A stretch of DNA of 15,698 nt, taken from the NCBI GenBank assembly GCA_937967805.1, contig CALBTC010000286.1, forward strand, positions 1-15,698, given 5' to 3'. The position numbers and the translations under genes are program-made. Below are positions 7,470-15,510 of the stretch, piece after piece (the first letter of the stretch is position 1; the number at the start of each line of letters is the position of its first letter). The notes under the pieces are model-generated. The model saw only the letters and a list, made by a program, of their open reading frames with translations. It did not search any database and had not been told where the DNA came from. This DNA is from an uncultured Anaerolineaceae bacterium. GTDB taxonomy: Bacteria; Chloroflexota; Anaerolineae; Promineifilales; Promineifilaceae.

Positions 7470-9413
7470 ATGCACACCCCCTATAAAAAGCGCCCAAGCC
7501 CGTCCACAGTTGGATGGGCTTTATTACTCCTGGCCGTGGGCACGGCCGTTTTCCTGCGCGTCTACAATCTGGCAAGCTGGCCACCGGGTCTGTACCGGGA
7601 TGAAGCGTTTAACGGACTGGATGCGCTAAGGGTGCTGGCGGGAGAGCCGGCCATCTTTTTCACCGCCAACAACGGGCGCGAGCCACTCTACATTACCCTG
7701 ACGGCGTTGAGCGTGGCCCTGTTTGGCCGTACGGTGCTGGCGGTGCGTTTGGCTGCCGCCGTGGTGGGCAGCCTGTCCACCTTGCTGGTTTACAAATTGG
7801 GCCAAAGCTGGTTTGGCCGGCGCGTGGGGCTGCTGGCGGCCTGGCTGTGGGCCATTACGCTGTGGCCGGTGCATCTGAGCCGGTTGGGACTGCGCACCAT
7901 TTTGCTGCCGGCCGTGCTGGCGCTGGCCTTTTGGCTGGGCACGGAAGCGTACCGGCGTAACCAGCCGCGCTGGTGGCTGGCGGCGGGGGTGGCCTATGGC
8001 TTAGGCTTTTATACCTACCTGGCGATTCGTTTTACGCCGCTGCTGCTGCTGGCGCTGGCTGCGTTTTTGCTCTGGCAGGGACGGCGGGCGCGATTGCGGC
8101 GCGGGGTGGGCTGGTTTGTGTTGGGAACGGCCGTCACCCTCCTCCCTCTCGCCATTTTCTATCTGCAAAATCCCGATCTGCTGCTGGGCCGCGCCGACCA
8201 GGTTTCTATTTTGAACTCGGCCATCAACCACGGCGATTTTTGGGGCACGCTGTGGCGGCATACCTGGCAGTCGCTGGGGCTGTTTTTTTGGCGCGGCGAC
8301 ACCATTTTACGGCACAATCCGGCGGGACGGCCGTTGTTTGATTGGCTCATGGCGGTTCCGTTTGTGCTGGGGGTGATTTGGTGTTTGCACCATTGGCGCA
8401 GGCCGGCGGCAGCGGCCGTGCTGCTGTGGACCACGATCATGCTGGGCGTCACCATTTTGGCCGAAGATGCGCCCCATTTTTTGCGCGCCGTGGGCATTTT
8501 GCCGGCCGCCATCTTTTTGCCCGCGTTGGGATTGGCCTGGCTGTGGCGCTGGTCTCAGTTGCCTCAAATAATGCGTGGTGGGTTGGTGGCGGTACTCATC
8601 GCGGGGAGCTTGCTGCTTACAGCACGCGATTATGTCAATTACAGCAAGCAGTCTGATACTAAGCTGTTGTTTGAGGCAACGGCAACGGAGTTGGCAGAGC
8701 AGTTGAATAAGGAAGCGGGGGGAACGGCCGTTTACCTCGATCGCTGGTTTTGGGACGAAGCAACGCAAAAAGGGTGGCCCAGCATTCCCTTTTTGGCCGA
8801 TCTGGAAGACGTGATCTTTTACCGCCCGGAAAATGGCCTGCCGCCCGCCGCGCCGGGCCAGCCCATAAGCCTGTACGCCTGGCCGTTTGGCGATCTGGCG
8901 TTTGTGCCGCGTTTGCTGGCGGATGCAGAGGTGGTGATGGTGCGGAACGGCCGTCTTGCCCGCGGTGACCTGGAGCCGGAACCTTATCCGCTGTATGTAC
9001 GTTATGCCAGCAGCGCTGCGGCTGGTCTGGAGCAGCCGGTAAACTTTGGCGATGCCTTCTTGCTGCAGAGTTGGGCTATCACGCTGCTAAATGAACAAAC
9101 GGTGCAGGTTGACCTGATCTGGCAAAAAACGAACGATGCACTGCCCAGCCAGATCGCTTTTTTGCACTTGTTAAACAGCGATACCTTGCTTACGCAGGCC
9201 GATGCGCCACCGGGCGGCGTTTATTGGTTCCCTCACTGGTGGCGGCCGGAGCAAGCTGTTCACGAGCAGCGAATTTTAACTTTACCAGAGCCATTCGATG
9301 CCACGATTCACACCATTCGCGTCGGGCTGTATGATCCTGCTACGCTAGACCGGCTGCCGGTCATCGGAGATAATGGCACTGTTTTAGGGGACGGGTGGCA
9401 ATTAGTGCCTTAA
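7470..9413 (+). CDS. GT39-type membrane glycosyltransferase with C-terminal beta-sandwich
   Basis: Polytopic GT-C enzyme expected to move a sugar from a polyprenyl-phosphate carrier to an acceptor outside the membrane. The first membrane segment (about residues 14-32) is followed by the outer-loop acidic pair in YRDEAFNGLD (D44, E45), the catalytic signature of GT39/ArnT-type proteins. An NNGREPLY segment and many Leu/Ala-rich membrane helices follow, to about residue 390. The C-terminal 140 residues form an outer beta-sandwich that is clearly similar to the last module of the large GT-C-like gene at 12368 (VDLIWQ, HLL, DRLPV). The ATG at 7470 is chosen over an in-frame TTG at 7452, because it lies about 20 bases after the predicted transcription start. 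Substrates are unknown. Confidence 0.85.
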   Translation: MHTPYKKRPSPSTVGWALLLLAVGTAVFLRVYNLASWPPGLYRDEAFNGLDALRVLAGEPAIFFTANNGREPLYITLTALSVALFGRTVLAVRLAAAVVGSLSTLLVYKLGQSWFGRRVGLLAAWLWAITLWPVHLSRLGLRTILLPAVLALAFWLGTEAYRRNQPRWWLAAGVAYGLGFYTYLAIRFTPLLLLALAAFLLWQGRRARLRRGVGWFVLGTAVTLLPLAIFYLQNPDLLLGRADQVSILNSAINHGDFWGTLWRHTWQSLGLFFWRGDTILRHNPAGRPLFDWLMAVPFVLGVIWCLHHWRRPAAAAVLLWTTIMLGVTILAEDAPHFLRAVGILPAAIFLPALGLAWLWRWSQLPQIMRGGLVAVLIAGSLLLTARDYVNYSKQSDTKLLFEATATELAEQLNKEAGGTAVYLDRWFWDEATQKGWPSIPFLADLEDVIFYRPENGLPPAAPGQPISLYAWPFGDLAFVPRLLADAEVVMVRNGRLARGDLEPEPYPLYVRYASSAAAGLEQPVNFGDAFLLQSWAITLLNEQTVQVDLIWQKTNDALPSQIAFLHLLNSDTLLTQADAPPGGVYWFPHWWRPEQAVHEQRILTLPEPFDATIHTIRVGLYDPATLDRLPVIGDNGTVLGDGWQLVP

Positions 9414-9426
9414 AAATGTTATTGGC

Positions 9427-9439
9427 GGTGCCAGGCACC
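9427..9439. repeat. Short palindrome GGTGCCAGGCACC
   Basis: Two perfectly complementary 6-base arms surround one A. It lies 13 bases after the stop of the GT39-type gene, in the 81-base gap before the LysM gene. Such a tight hairpin could pause or end transcription, but there is no T-run after it. An interspersed repeat is equally possible. Confidence 0.4.
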
Positions 9440-9481
9440 ACTGTAGTCGGAACGTCAGTTATTCGTGTGGAGAGCGTTGTT

Positions 9482-9490
9482 GAGGAAGGG
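9482..9490 (+). promoter_or_regulatory. Ribosome binding site deciding the start of the LysM gene
   Basis: GAGGAAGGG ends 4 bases before the ATG at 9495. This supports that ATG over an in-frame GTG at 9465, which has no such site in front of it. Confidence 0.6.
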
Positions 9491-9494
9491 CAAA

Positions 9495-10367
9495 ATGGGG
9501 ATAAAACAGCAGTGGTTATGCCTGGTTTTGCTTGGCTGCTTTTTGAGCAGCGTTCTGTTGTTGTGGGCAGGATCACCACCTATTTTGCAGGCGCAAACGC
9601 TGCCCACCGCCACGCCGGATGCCGAAGGCATTATCTATGACATCGTTCAGCCCAATGACTCTCTGTGGGCTATCGCCGTCCGCGCCGGCATTTCCTTAAC
9701 GGAATTGCTCGAGCTGAACAATTTAACCGAGGACGCGCTCATCCAGCCCGGTGACCGCCTGATTGTGGGCATTGTGGCGGCCACACCCACGCCAGAGGCT
9801 TCGCCTACATTGGCGGCCACGCGTGAACCGCCCACCGCCACCAACACGCTGCAGCCCGGGCCGGTGACGGCCGTTTGCCTGGTTGCCTTCTCCGATGAAA
9901 ATGGCAACGGCGAGCGGGAACCATCTGAACCGCTGCAGGCTGGGGTAGCTTTTACCGTCTTCACGGTCGAATCGGTCGTGGCCAATTACGTCACCGACGG
10001 CATTTCGGAGCCGTACTGCCTGACGGACCTGGCCCCGGGCGATTACCAGATTACCCGGTCGGTGGGGCGCGGCGAAACGCTCACCAACAGCGGCAACCGG
10101 ACGGTGATTCTGAACGCCGGCGATCAGGTGATGCTGGGTTTTGGCGGTTTGATTGGCGCGACACCGGTGCCGACGGCCGTTCCCCCTACACAACCGGCAG
10201 CGATCATCGGTGGTGACGCAGGGAATGAGACGCCGGAGGCGTTAATTTTGGTGACGCCACCCGCTCATGAGAATGATATCGGACGGCCGTTTTTTATTGG
10301 CGCAGGGATTCTGATCGGCATATTATTAATTGGTACGGCCGTTTTGCTTAGCCGTAAACGAACATAA
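9495..10367 (+). CDS. Secreted, membrane-anchored LysM and SdrD_B-like surface protein
   Basis: A 290-residue envelope protein. A hydrophobic signal segment (about 9-25) is followed by a LysM domain (about 47-92; YDIVQPNDSLWAIA..., ELNNL, IQPGDRLIVG), which in this family binds peptidoglycan or chitin-like glycans. A Thr/Pro linker leads to an SdrD_B-like beta-sandwich (about 127-218) with the acidic turn DENGNGEREPSE, probably calcium-binding, and a CLTDLAPGDYQI strand. One membrane segment (about 266-285) and a basic tail SRKRT end the protein. There is no LPXTG motif, so it should stay membrane-bound with its domains outside. It starts 81 bases after the GT39-type gene and ends 51 bases before its architectural relative. 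Co-transcription with both is likely. Its ligand is not known. Confidence 0.85.
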   Translation: MGIKQQWLCLVLLGCFLSSVLLLWAGSPPILQAQTLPTATPDAEGIIYDIVQPNDSLWAIAVRAGISLTELLELNNLTEDALIQPGDRLIVGIVAATPTPEASPTLAATREPPTATNTLQPGPVTAVCLVAFSDENGNGEREPSEPLQAGVAFTVFTVESVVANYVTDGISEPYCLTDLAPGDYQITRSVGRGETLTNSGNRTVILNAGDQVMLGFGGLIGATPVPTAVPPTQPAAIIGGDAGNETPEALILVTPPAHENDIGRPFFIGAGILIGILLIGTAVLLSRKRT

Positions 10368-10380
10368 AAAACAACACAGA

Positions 10381-10400
10381 TCGCCATCAGATGAGGGCGA
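10381..10400. other. Small stem-loop between the two surface-protein genes
   Basis: TCGCCATC and GAGGGCGA form an 8-base stem with one mismatch and a 4-base loop AGAT. It lies 13 bases after the LysM gene and 18 bases before the next start. No T-run follows, so it may tune transcript stability between the two genes and not end transcription. Chance is possible for a stem this short. Confidence 0.3.
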
Positions 10401-10418
10401 CTGAGGGAGAGGTGGGTA

Positions 10419-11729
10419 ATGAATAAAAGTGGATTGAAACTCATAATACTGGTTTTGCTGCTGTTGGCGATGGGCAGCCAGGTACAGCGCAGCGCAGCGC
10501 AAACCAATCTGCTGCAAAACCCCGGCTTTGAACTGCCCTACAACAGTGATGGCTCCGCCAACGGCTGGGGGCGCTGGTTCCGCGTCAGCAGCGCCGATAA
10601 GTTTGATGACTGCACCAAAGGGTACCATAAAGAGCCACATTGGAATGCGGAAACGATTAGTGCGCCATTGATTAATTCCGGTTCAGCCTCACAGCATGTG
10701 GGCAACTCCTGGGACACCTGGGCAGGCGGCGTGCTGCAAACGGTAAACGTCACGCCCGGCAGCACCTATCGCTTTACCGTTTGGGCCAGAGGACGCGGCT
10801 CCAACGAAAACTATCCGGCACCCTCCGAAGGTGGCTTGCGCATGGATGTGCAGGTCGGCATCGATCCCAACGGCAGCGGTGTGTGGAACGATGGCGACGT
10901 GAAGTGGAGCGGCTTCATTCAGCCGCACGATCAGTGGCAGCAGGCCTCGGTAGAGGTAACGGCCACAGGCGATAAGGTGACCGTTTTTACGGCGGCTGAT
11001 TATGGATTGGAAGGGGTAAACCAGTGCCGGGCTCATCTGGACGTTTGGTTTGATACAGCCCAACTGATTGAAGTAGGTCCGCCACCGACCAACACGCCGC
11101 TGCCGCAGCCGACTTCGCCGCCACCGCCACCGGCGACCAATACGCCGATTCCGACCGCAACGCTGGTGCCTACGGAAACGGCCGTTCCCACCGAAATCCC
11201 CACCAACACCCCGGAACCGCCCGCCGGAGCCACCGTCTGCGTCAACGCCTTTGCCGATGACAATGGCAACGGCCAGCTCGATGCCAATGAAGGATACATG
11301 GGCAGTGTCGCCTTCCGCGTGGCCAGCGGCAGCCAGGTAATTGGCCAGGCGATCTCTACCGGCACTAGCGAGGCTGTTTGCTTCGAAGGGCTGGAGCCGG
11401 GCGTTTACCAGATTGAGCAGGTTGTGCCTGGCCCCCTGGAGATGACCACCGCGCCCAATACCAGCGTCACCGTGGCCGAGGGGCAAACGGCAGGCGTTCA
11501 GTTTGGCAGCCGCCTGCGTATGGAGAGTGATGCCGCTGAGCCCGACAGCGTAGCCGATGCCGGTGCTGCCACAGTTGAGCCCACGGCCGCGGCGGACCAA
11601 CTGCCGGAAACCGTGGAGTCGCCTGAAGAAGGATCAACATTGGCGTCTTATAGTGGATTGATTGTGCTGATAGTAGCCGTTATCTTGCTGGGTGGTATTC
11701 TGTTTGTTGTGCTGCGCCGTACCGCTTAA
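10419..11729 (+). CDS. Secreted, membrane-anchored protein with CBM-like jelly roll and SdrD_B-like domain
   Basis: A 436-residue surface protein. A signal peptide (about 1-27, ending SAAQ) is followed by a jelly-roll domain resembling CBM4/9-type carbohydrate-binding modules (about 30-217). It starts NLLQNPGFELP and has W-rich stretches and late VWFDTAQLIEV. A Pro/Thr linker (about 218-268) leads to an SdrD_B-like domain (about 270-365) with acidic turn DDNGNGQLDANE and FEGLEPGVYQI, closely matching that of the preceding gene. An acidic spacer, one membrane segment (about 411-431) and RRTA end the protein. LPETV near 395 looks like half a sortase motif, but lacks the Gly and is far from the membrane segment. 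A strong ribosome binding site (GAGAGGTGGG) precedes the ATG. Sugar binding is inferred from the fold only. Confidence 0.85.
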   Translation: MNKSGLKLIILVLLLLAMGSQVQRSAAQTNLLQNPGFELPYNSDGSANGWGRWFRVSSADKFDDCTKGYHKEPHWNAETISAPLINSGSASQHVGNSWDTWAGGVLQTVNVTPGSTYRFTVWARGRGSNENYPAPSEGGLRMDVQVGIDPNGSGVWNDGDVKWSGFIQPHDQWQQASVEVTATGDKVTVFTAADYGLEGVNQCRAHLDVWFDTAQLIEVGPPPTNTPLPQPTSPPPPPATNTPIPTATLVPTETAVPTEIPTNTPEPPAGATVCVNAFADDNGNGQLDANEGYMGSVAFRVASGSQVIGQAISTGTSEAVCFEGLEPGVYQIEQVVPGPLEMTTAPNTSVTVAEGQTAGVQFGSRLRMESDAAEPDSVADAGAATVEPTAAADQLPETVESPEEGSTLASYSGLIVLIVAVILLGGILFVVLRRTA

Positions 11730-11776
11730 TATTTTATTAGCTGAATTCTGTCGTAACAGGCAAGATGATAAACTGA

Positions 11777-11823
11777 AGATTGCGCAGAGGAGGTAGATAA
11801 AAGCTGTTTGATCTGCGCAATCT
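11777..11823. repeat. CAGATT-rich inverted repeat, copy 3, with perfect 12-bp arms
   Basis: AGATTGCGCAGA at 11777-11788 is exactly mirrored by TCTGCGCAATCT at 11812-11823, with a 23-base spacer. It is a shorter relative of the copies at 3079 and 7267. It sits in the 146-base gap between the second surface-protein gene and the DoxX-like gene. This is the best-formed hairpin of the three. The rest of the gap shows only a weak TTGACT at 11845. Confidence 0.7.
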
Positions 11824-11875
11824 GCTGCTGATAATTGTTGTATGTTGACTTGTTCGGGTCATTGTAGGATGAATT

Positions 11876-12361
11876 ATGAACGGTTCACTTTTTGGCGAGG
11901 AATTTCAAACGTGGTTTGACAAAACGGACCGGCGCATTACCTTTTGGATGGCCAGGTACGGCCTGGTTATCATGCGGATTGGACTGGGTGTTGTCTTTTT
12001 CTGGTTTGGCGCGCTCAAGTTGTTTCCGGGCTTGAGTCCGGCAGAAGAACTGGTGCGTAACACCACCTATTTTGTCAATCCGGACTGGTTTATTCCGGTG
12101 TTGGCCGTGTGGGAGATGGCCATCGGTTTGGGATTGATGTTCGGCATATTTATGCGGCTGACGCTGCTGCTGCTTTTTATGCAGATGCCGGGTACGGCGC
12201 TGCCGCTGGTGGTGCTGCCGGAGGCTGTCTGGACGCAGTTTCCCTACGGCCTCACGCTGGAAGGTCAGTACATCATTAAAAACCTGGTGCTGATTGGCGC
12301 CGGCTTGGTGTTGGGCGGTACCGTCCGCGGCGGCCGATTGGAGCCAGAACCGGAAAAGTAA
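11876..12361 (+). CDS. DoxX-like family membrane protein
   Basis: A 161-residue protein with about four membrane segments. The first (about 27-47) reads [20 protein letters not shown], the arrangement typical of DoxX/DoxD-like proteins, where an Arg precedes a Gly/Phe-rich helix ending in G-x-x-K. A second helix has the [12 protein letters not shown] segment, and [16 protein letters not shown] near the C-terminus matches the last helix. Members act in different redox settings and many have no known task, so none is assigned. The stop lies 6 bases before the GTG of the large GT-C-like gene, so the two are probably co-transcribed. A repeat hairpin separates it from the gene to its left. Confidence 0.82.
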   Translation: MNGSLFGEEFQTWFDKTDRRITFWMARYGLVIMRIGLGVVFFWFGALKLFPGLSPAEELVRNTTYFVNPDWFIPVLAVWEMAIGLGLMFGIFMRLTLLLLFMQMPGTALPLVVLPEAVWTQFPYGLTLEGQYIIKNLVLIGAGLVLGGTVRGGRLEPEPEK

Positions 12362-12367
12362 TGCTTT

Positions 12368-15300
12368 GTGAATGAAAAGTCGCACGCGCGCTGGTTTGCC
12401 GGCAGTTGGGCTGGCTGGCTGGCAATTTTGTTCATCGCCCTGGCAGCAGCCTGGCCGGAACTTGCTCAGCCTGGCTTATTGAACACGCGCGGCGGTGGGG
12501 ACAGTCCATTTTTATTGCAGCGCTTGCACCAGTTGGAAACGGCCGTCTTCGATGGCCATTTCCCCGTGCGCTGGATGCCGGATGCCAACTACGGCTACGG
12601 CTATCCGTTCTACAACTTTTACGCCCCCCTCTCGATTTACATAACGTTTTTGTTCCGGCTGCTCGGCTTTGGCTTTGTGCGGGCCATTCACCTGTCGCAC
12701 TTGCTGGGGTACCTGGTGGCCGGCTGGGGAATGTTTGCCCTGGCGCGGCGCTGGTTTGGCAGCCGGTGGGCCGGTTTGCTGGCGGCAGCGGCTTACACCG
12801 TGGCCCCGTTCCACCTGGTTAACGTCTACGTGCGCGGCGATTCGCTGGCCGAGTTTTGGGCAATGGCCTTCTACCCGCTGGTCATTTTGGCGGCAGACGG
12901 GCTGTTTGGCGGCGGGCGGCGGCAGGTGGCGCTGTTTGCCCTGACCTACGCGGCGCTTATCCTCAGCCATAACATCTCTGCCCTTATTTTTTCGCCCTTT
13001 TTGCTCCTTTACATGCTGCTACGTTGGCTTTTACCGCAAAGAACGCAAAGATCGCAAAGTGAAAAGAGAAATCTCCAATCTCCAATCTCCAATCTCACTC
13101 TTGGATTATTTCTAGCCCTGGCCCTTGCTGCCTGGTTTTTTGTGCCGGCGCTGGCGGAGCAGTCGCTGGCCCAATTGGATACGGTAACGAGCGGCTATTT
13201 TCATTACAGCAACCATTTTTTGGGCACGGCCGAATTTCCTCTTGCTCAATCCACCTTTTTTGTTGATTACAGTGTCGTCAACCGGGAAGCGTTTCGCATG
13301 GGGTTGGTGCAAACGGCCGTTATCCTCACTGGATTGCTGGTCTTGGCGTGGCTCTGGTTTAAGCAGCGTCGTGCGATGATTGTTCCAGCCATCTTTATTT
13401 TGCTCACGATCGTCGTGAGCACGTTTATGCTCATGCCACTGTCCGCACCGCTGTGGGAGCATTTGCCGCTGCTGGCTTTTTCCCAGTTCCCGTGGCGCTT
13501 TTTGTCGGTGCAGGCGTTTGGCGGGGCGCTGGCGGTGGGCGCATTGGCGGCGGCGCTGCCCAAACCGCATTGGTGGACGCTGCTTCTCATTGCGCTGCTG
13601 CTGGTGAGCAGTCTGGGCCGGCTGAATCCCGATCATCTGCCGCTGACCGACGCGGACGTCACGGCCGAATCCCTGGCCCAATACGAATGGTTCACGGGCA
13701 ACATCGGCACCACTATCAGCTTTGAATATTTGCCGCCGACGGTGCAGCCACGGCCGTATACCAGCACCTGGCTCAACAGCGGCGAGCGTTGGCAGGTGAT
13801 CCCGCTGGCCGGCGAGCTGGTTTCTGCCAGCCTGGTAGATGAACGCACGGATGTGCAGCGTTGGTCGGTGGAAACGGCCGTTTCCAGCACCCTCATTTTT
13901 CCCATTTTGCATTGGCCAGGCTGGGAAGCTGTACTGAATGGTGAAGTGGTGGCGATACGGCCGTCTGCCGGCAGCGGGCTCATCGAGCTGGATGTACCGG
14001 CGGGAGCGCATGAAATCACGTTGCGACTGGGCGGCACGCCAGTGCGGCTGGCGGCTGAGGTGGCGTCGCTGCTGGCGCTGCTGCTCACGATTTGGCTGCT
14101 CCGGCCGAGTAAAAGTTGGCTGAATCGTAAAACGGCTGCGGCCGTGGCCGGGCTGCTCCTGCTGGCAGTCGTGGTGCGGCTCTGGCCGGAGCCAACGCTG
14201 CCGCGCGATTTGCAAACCTGGGATTTTGTGCAGATGGGCTTTTTGCATCCCGAACCGGAGGGTGTAGCTTTCAGCAGCGGGGTGACGCTGCAAGCCGCCG
14301 CAGTGCCCGCAGAAGTTCAGGCGGGCGAAACGCTTCGTATAGAGCTTGGGTGGGATGCGCCACCGGCGGCGGCCACGCTGGAACTATTCTTCCCGGCAAT
14401 CAACTGGCCCGCCGAACCCGAATTGCAGCCGCCCGCCATTGCGCCGCAAACGGTGCCGGGAAACACAACCTCAACCGTTTTTGAGCTGGCTGTGCCGGCG
14501 GATGCGCCTGCCGGTTTGTTTGTACCTCGATTGACAGTGGTAGACGGCCGTCCCCTCACCCCATCGGGCCGCAGCCGCAGCGCCCTCTTTTTATCGCCGG
14601 TCCGCGTGCTGCCGGCGGCCACTGCGCTGCCTGAGGTTGAGCAACTCACGGTGAGAGGCGTTGGCGTGCCGCAAACCGGCGACGGGTGGCTCACGGTGCA
14701 GTTGGCCTGGTTTACGCCACAGCCGCTCAGCCGAAACTACAATGTCGCCCTGCGCCTGACGGATGCCCAGGGTCGTTTTGTACGCGTGGTGGACACCCAG
14801 CCGGGCTACGGCTTTCTGCCCAGCAGCGGCTGGCCCGCCGGGAAATGGGTTTACGATTGGCTGACAATCCCTTTGCCCCCACCAGAAGAGCCGCACGAAC
14901 GACCGTTTGTCCTCGTGGCTCAACTGTATGATGTGGCGGAACCAAATACGGCCGTTCTCACTCGACGGCTAGGCGATCTGGTGGAAGCCGAATCGGGCCT
15001 GTTTTTCCGACCAACAGTGCCGGTGTTTAATTTGCCGGAGGGGATTGTGTGGGAAGCGGCCGTCTTCGGCGAAGAAATTCAGTTGCAAGGCTATCAGTTC
15101 AGTCAGACTGACGGGGCTTTAGACCTGACGCTCGTCTGGCAGGCGCTGGAAAGTGGCCGAACTGACTACACCCGCTTTGTCCATTTGATTGACGCCGGCT
15201 CGGGCGGGGCGCCGCTGCTGCAAAGCGACAGCCCGCCCCGCTACGGCAGCTACCCTACCAGCCAATGGACGGCCGGCGAGGTGGTCAGTGACACCATCAC

Positions 15301-15466
15301 GCTGCCGCTCACGGACGTGCCGCCGGGCAGTTACCGGCTGGCAGTTGGTTTTTACAGCCAGCCGGTGCCCGAACAATTTGATCGTCTGCCGGTGCAAAAT
15401 GGGGCAGGCGAGACGGTGGCAGACGGCCGTTTCATTTTGCCCATCACGGTGAATGTAGAACCATGA
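12368..15466 (+). CDS. Large GT-C-like membrane protein (PTPS-related membrane family) with three tandem beta-sandwich modules
   Basis: A 1032-residue protein. The N-terminal half resembles the so-called 6-pyruvoyl-tetrahydropterin-synthase-related membrane family (PF10131), with GT-C-like topology. After the first helix (about 14-30), an outer loop carries RGGGDSP (D45), FPVRWMPDANYGYGYPFYNFY, and RGDSLAEF further on. About 12 membrane helices follow, with a break near 440-565 that is soluble. After a last helix near 580-600, residues about 625-755, 756-880 and 893-1032 form three divergent beta-sandwich modules. The last is similar to the C-terminus of the GT39-type protein. The GTG at 12368 is chosen since it follows the DoxX-like stop by 6 bases and no nearby in-frame ATG keeps the first helix. 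Sugar transfer is inferred from the fold. Residues about 222-243 are encoded by repeat DNA. Confidence 0.78.
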   Translation: MNEKSHARWFAGSWAGWLAILFIALAAAWPELAQPGLLNTRGGGDSPFLLQRLHQLETAVFDGHFPVRWMPDANYGYGYPFYNFYAPLSIYITFLFRLLGFGFVRAIHLSHLLGYLVAGWGMFALARRWFGSRWAGLLAAAAYTVAPFHLVNVYVRGDSLAEFWAMAFYPLVILAADGLFGGGRRQVALFALTYAALILSHNISALIFSPFLLLYMLLRWLLPQRTQRSQSEKRNLQSPISNLTLGLFLALALAAWFFVPALAEQSLAQLDTVTSGYFHYSNHFLGTAEFPLAQSTFFVDYSVVNREAFRMGLVQTAVILTGLLVLAWLWFKQRRAMIVPAIFILLTIVVSTFMLMPLSAPLWEHLPLLAFSQFPWRFLSVQAFGGALAVGALAAALPKPHWWTLLLIALLLVSSLGRLNPDHLPLTDADVTAESLAQYEWFTGNIGTTISFEYLPPTVQPRPYTSTWLNSGERWQVIPLAGELVSASLVDERTDVQRWSVETAVSSTLIFPILHWPGWEAVLNGEVVAIRPSAGSGLIELDVPAGAHEITLRLGGTPVRLAAEVASLLALLLTIWLLRPSKSWLNRKTAAAVAGLLLLAVVVRLWPEPTLPRDLQTWDFVQMGFLHPEPEGVAFSSGVTLQAAAVPAEVQAGETLRIELGWDAPPAAATLELFFPAINWPAEPELQPPAIAPQTVPGNTTSTVFELAVPADAPAGLFVPRLTVVDGRPLTPSGRSRSALFLSPVRVLPAATALPEVEQLTVRGVGVPQTGDGWLTVQLAWFTPQPLSRNYNVALRLTDAQGRFVRVVDTQPGYGFLPSSGWPAGKWVYDWLTIPLPPPEEPHERPFVLVAQLYDVAEPNTAVLTRRLGDLVEAESGLFFRPTVPVFNLPEGIVWEAAVFGEEIQLQGYQFSQTDGALDLTLVWQALESGRTDYTRFVHLIDAGSGGAPLLQSDSPPRYGSYPTSQWTAGEVVSDTITLPLTDVPPGSYRLAVGFYSQPVPEQFDRLPVQNGAGETVADGRFILPITVNVEP
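13035..13096 (+). repeat. Two short tandem repeats in frame inside the GT-C-like gene
   Basis: Three copies of a 9-base unit (CGCAAAGAA, CGCAAAGAT, CGCAAAGTG) at 13035-13061 are followed after 8 bases by three copies of the 7-base unit AATCTCC and a partial fourth at 13070-13096. They encode a polar stretch (QRTQRSQSEKRNLQSPISN) between two membrane helices. The unit sizes differ and both look like intergenic-type low-complexity repeats, not ordinary coding sequence. Confidence 0.75.
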
Positions 15467-15475
15467 AGCAAAAGA

Positions 15476-15510
15476 TGATGCGCGACGTTTCCTTCACGTT
15501 TCACGCATCA
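15476..15510. terminator. Possible shared terminator between convergent genes
   Basis: TGATGCG at 15476-15482 is mirrored by CGCATCA at 15504-15510, with a 21-base spacer, in the 41-base gap between the GT-C-like gene and the peroxiredoxin gene. Part of the right arm lies in the peroxiredoxin stop. No T-run is present on either side, so this is a weak call based on position. Confidence 0.25.

Noticed and set aside
10689..11600. 303-codon minus-strand open frame under the CBM-like gene
   Set aside because: The plus-strand gene has a signal peptide, recognisable domains and a strong ribosome binding site. The reverse frame shows only low-complexity Arg/Gly-rich sequence.
11601..11618. LPETV as a sortase sorting motif in the CBM-like surface protein
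   Set aside because: The Gly of LPXTG is missing, the motif lies about 15 residues before the membrane segment, and the partner surface protein has no such motif.
11845..11870. TTGACT and TAGGAT as a promoter for the DoxX-like gene
   Set aside because: The spacing of 14 bases is too short for a standard promoter and the -10 match is poor.
13035..13096. CRISPR array or microsatellite phase-variation switch
   Set aside because: Units are 7 and 9 bases with only three full copies each and no spacers. The 9-base unit would not shift the frame, and the 7-base tract is short.
13112..14293. Long 393-codon open frame on the minus strand
   Set aside because: It lies fully inside the GT-C-like gene. 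Its translation is Gln/Arg/His-rich without a recognisable domain, as expected for a shadow of GC-rich coding DNA.
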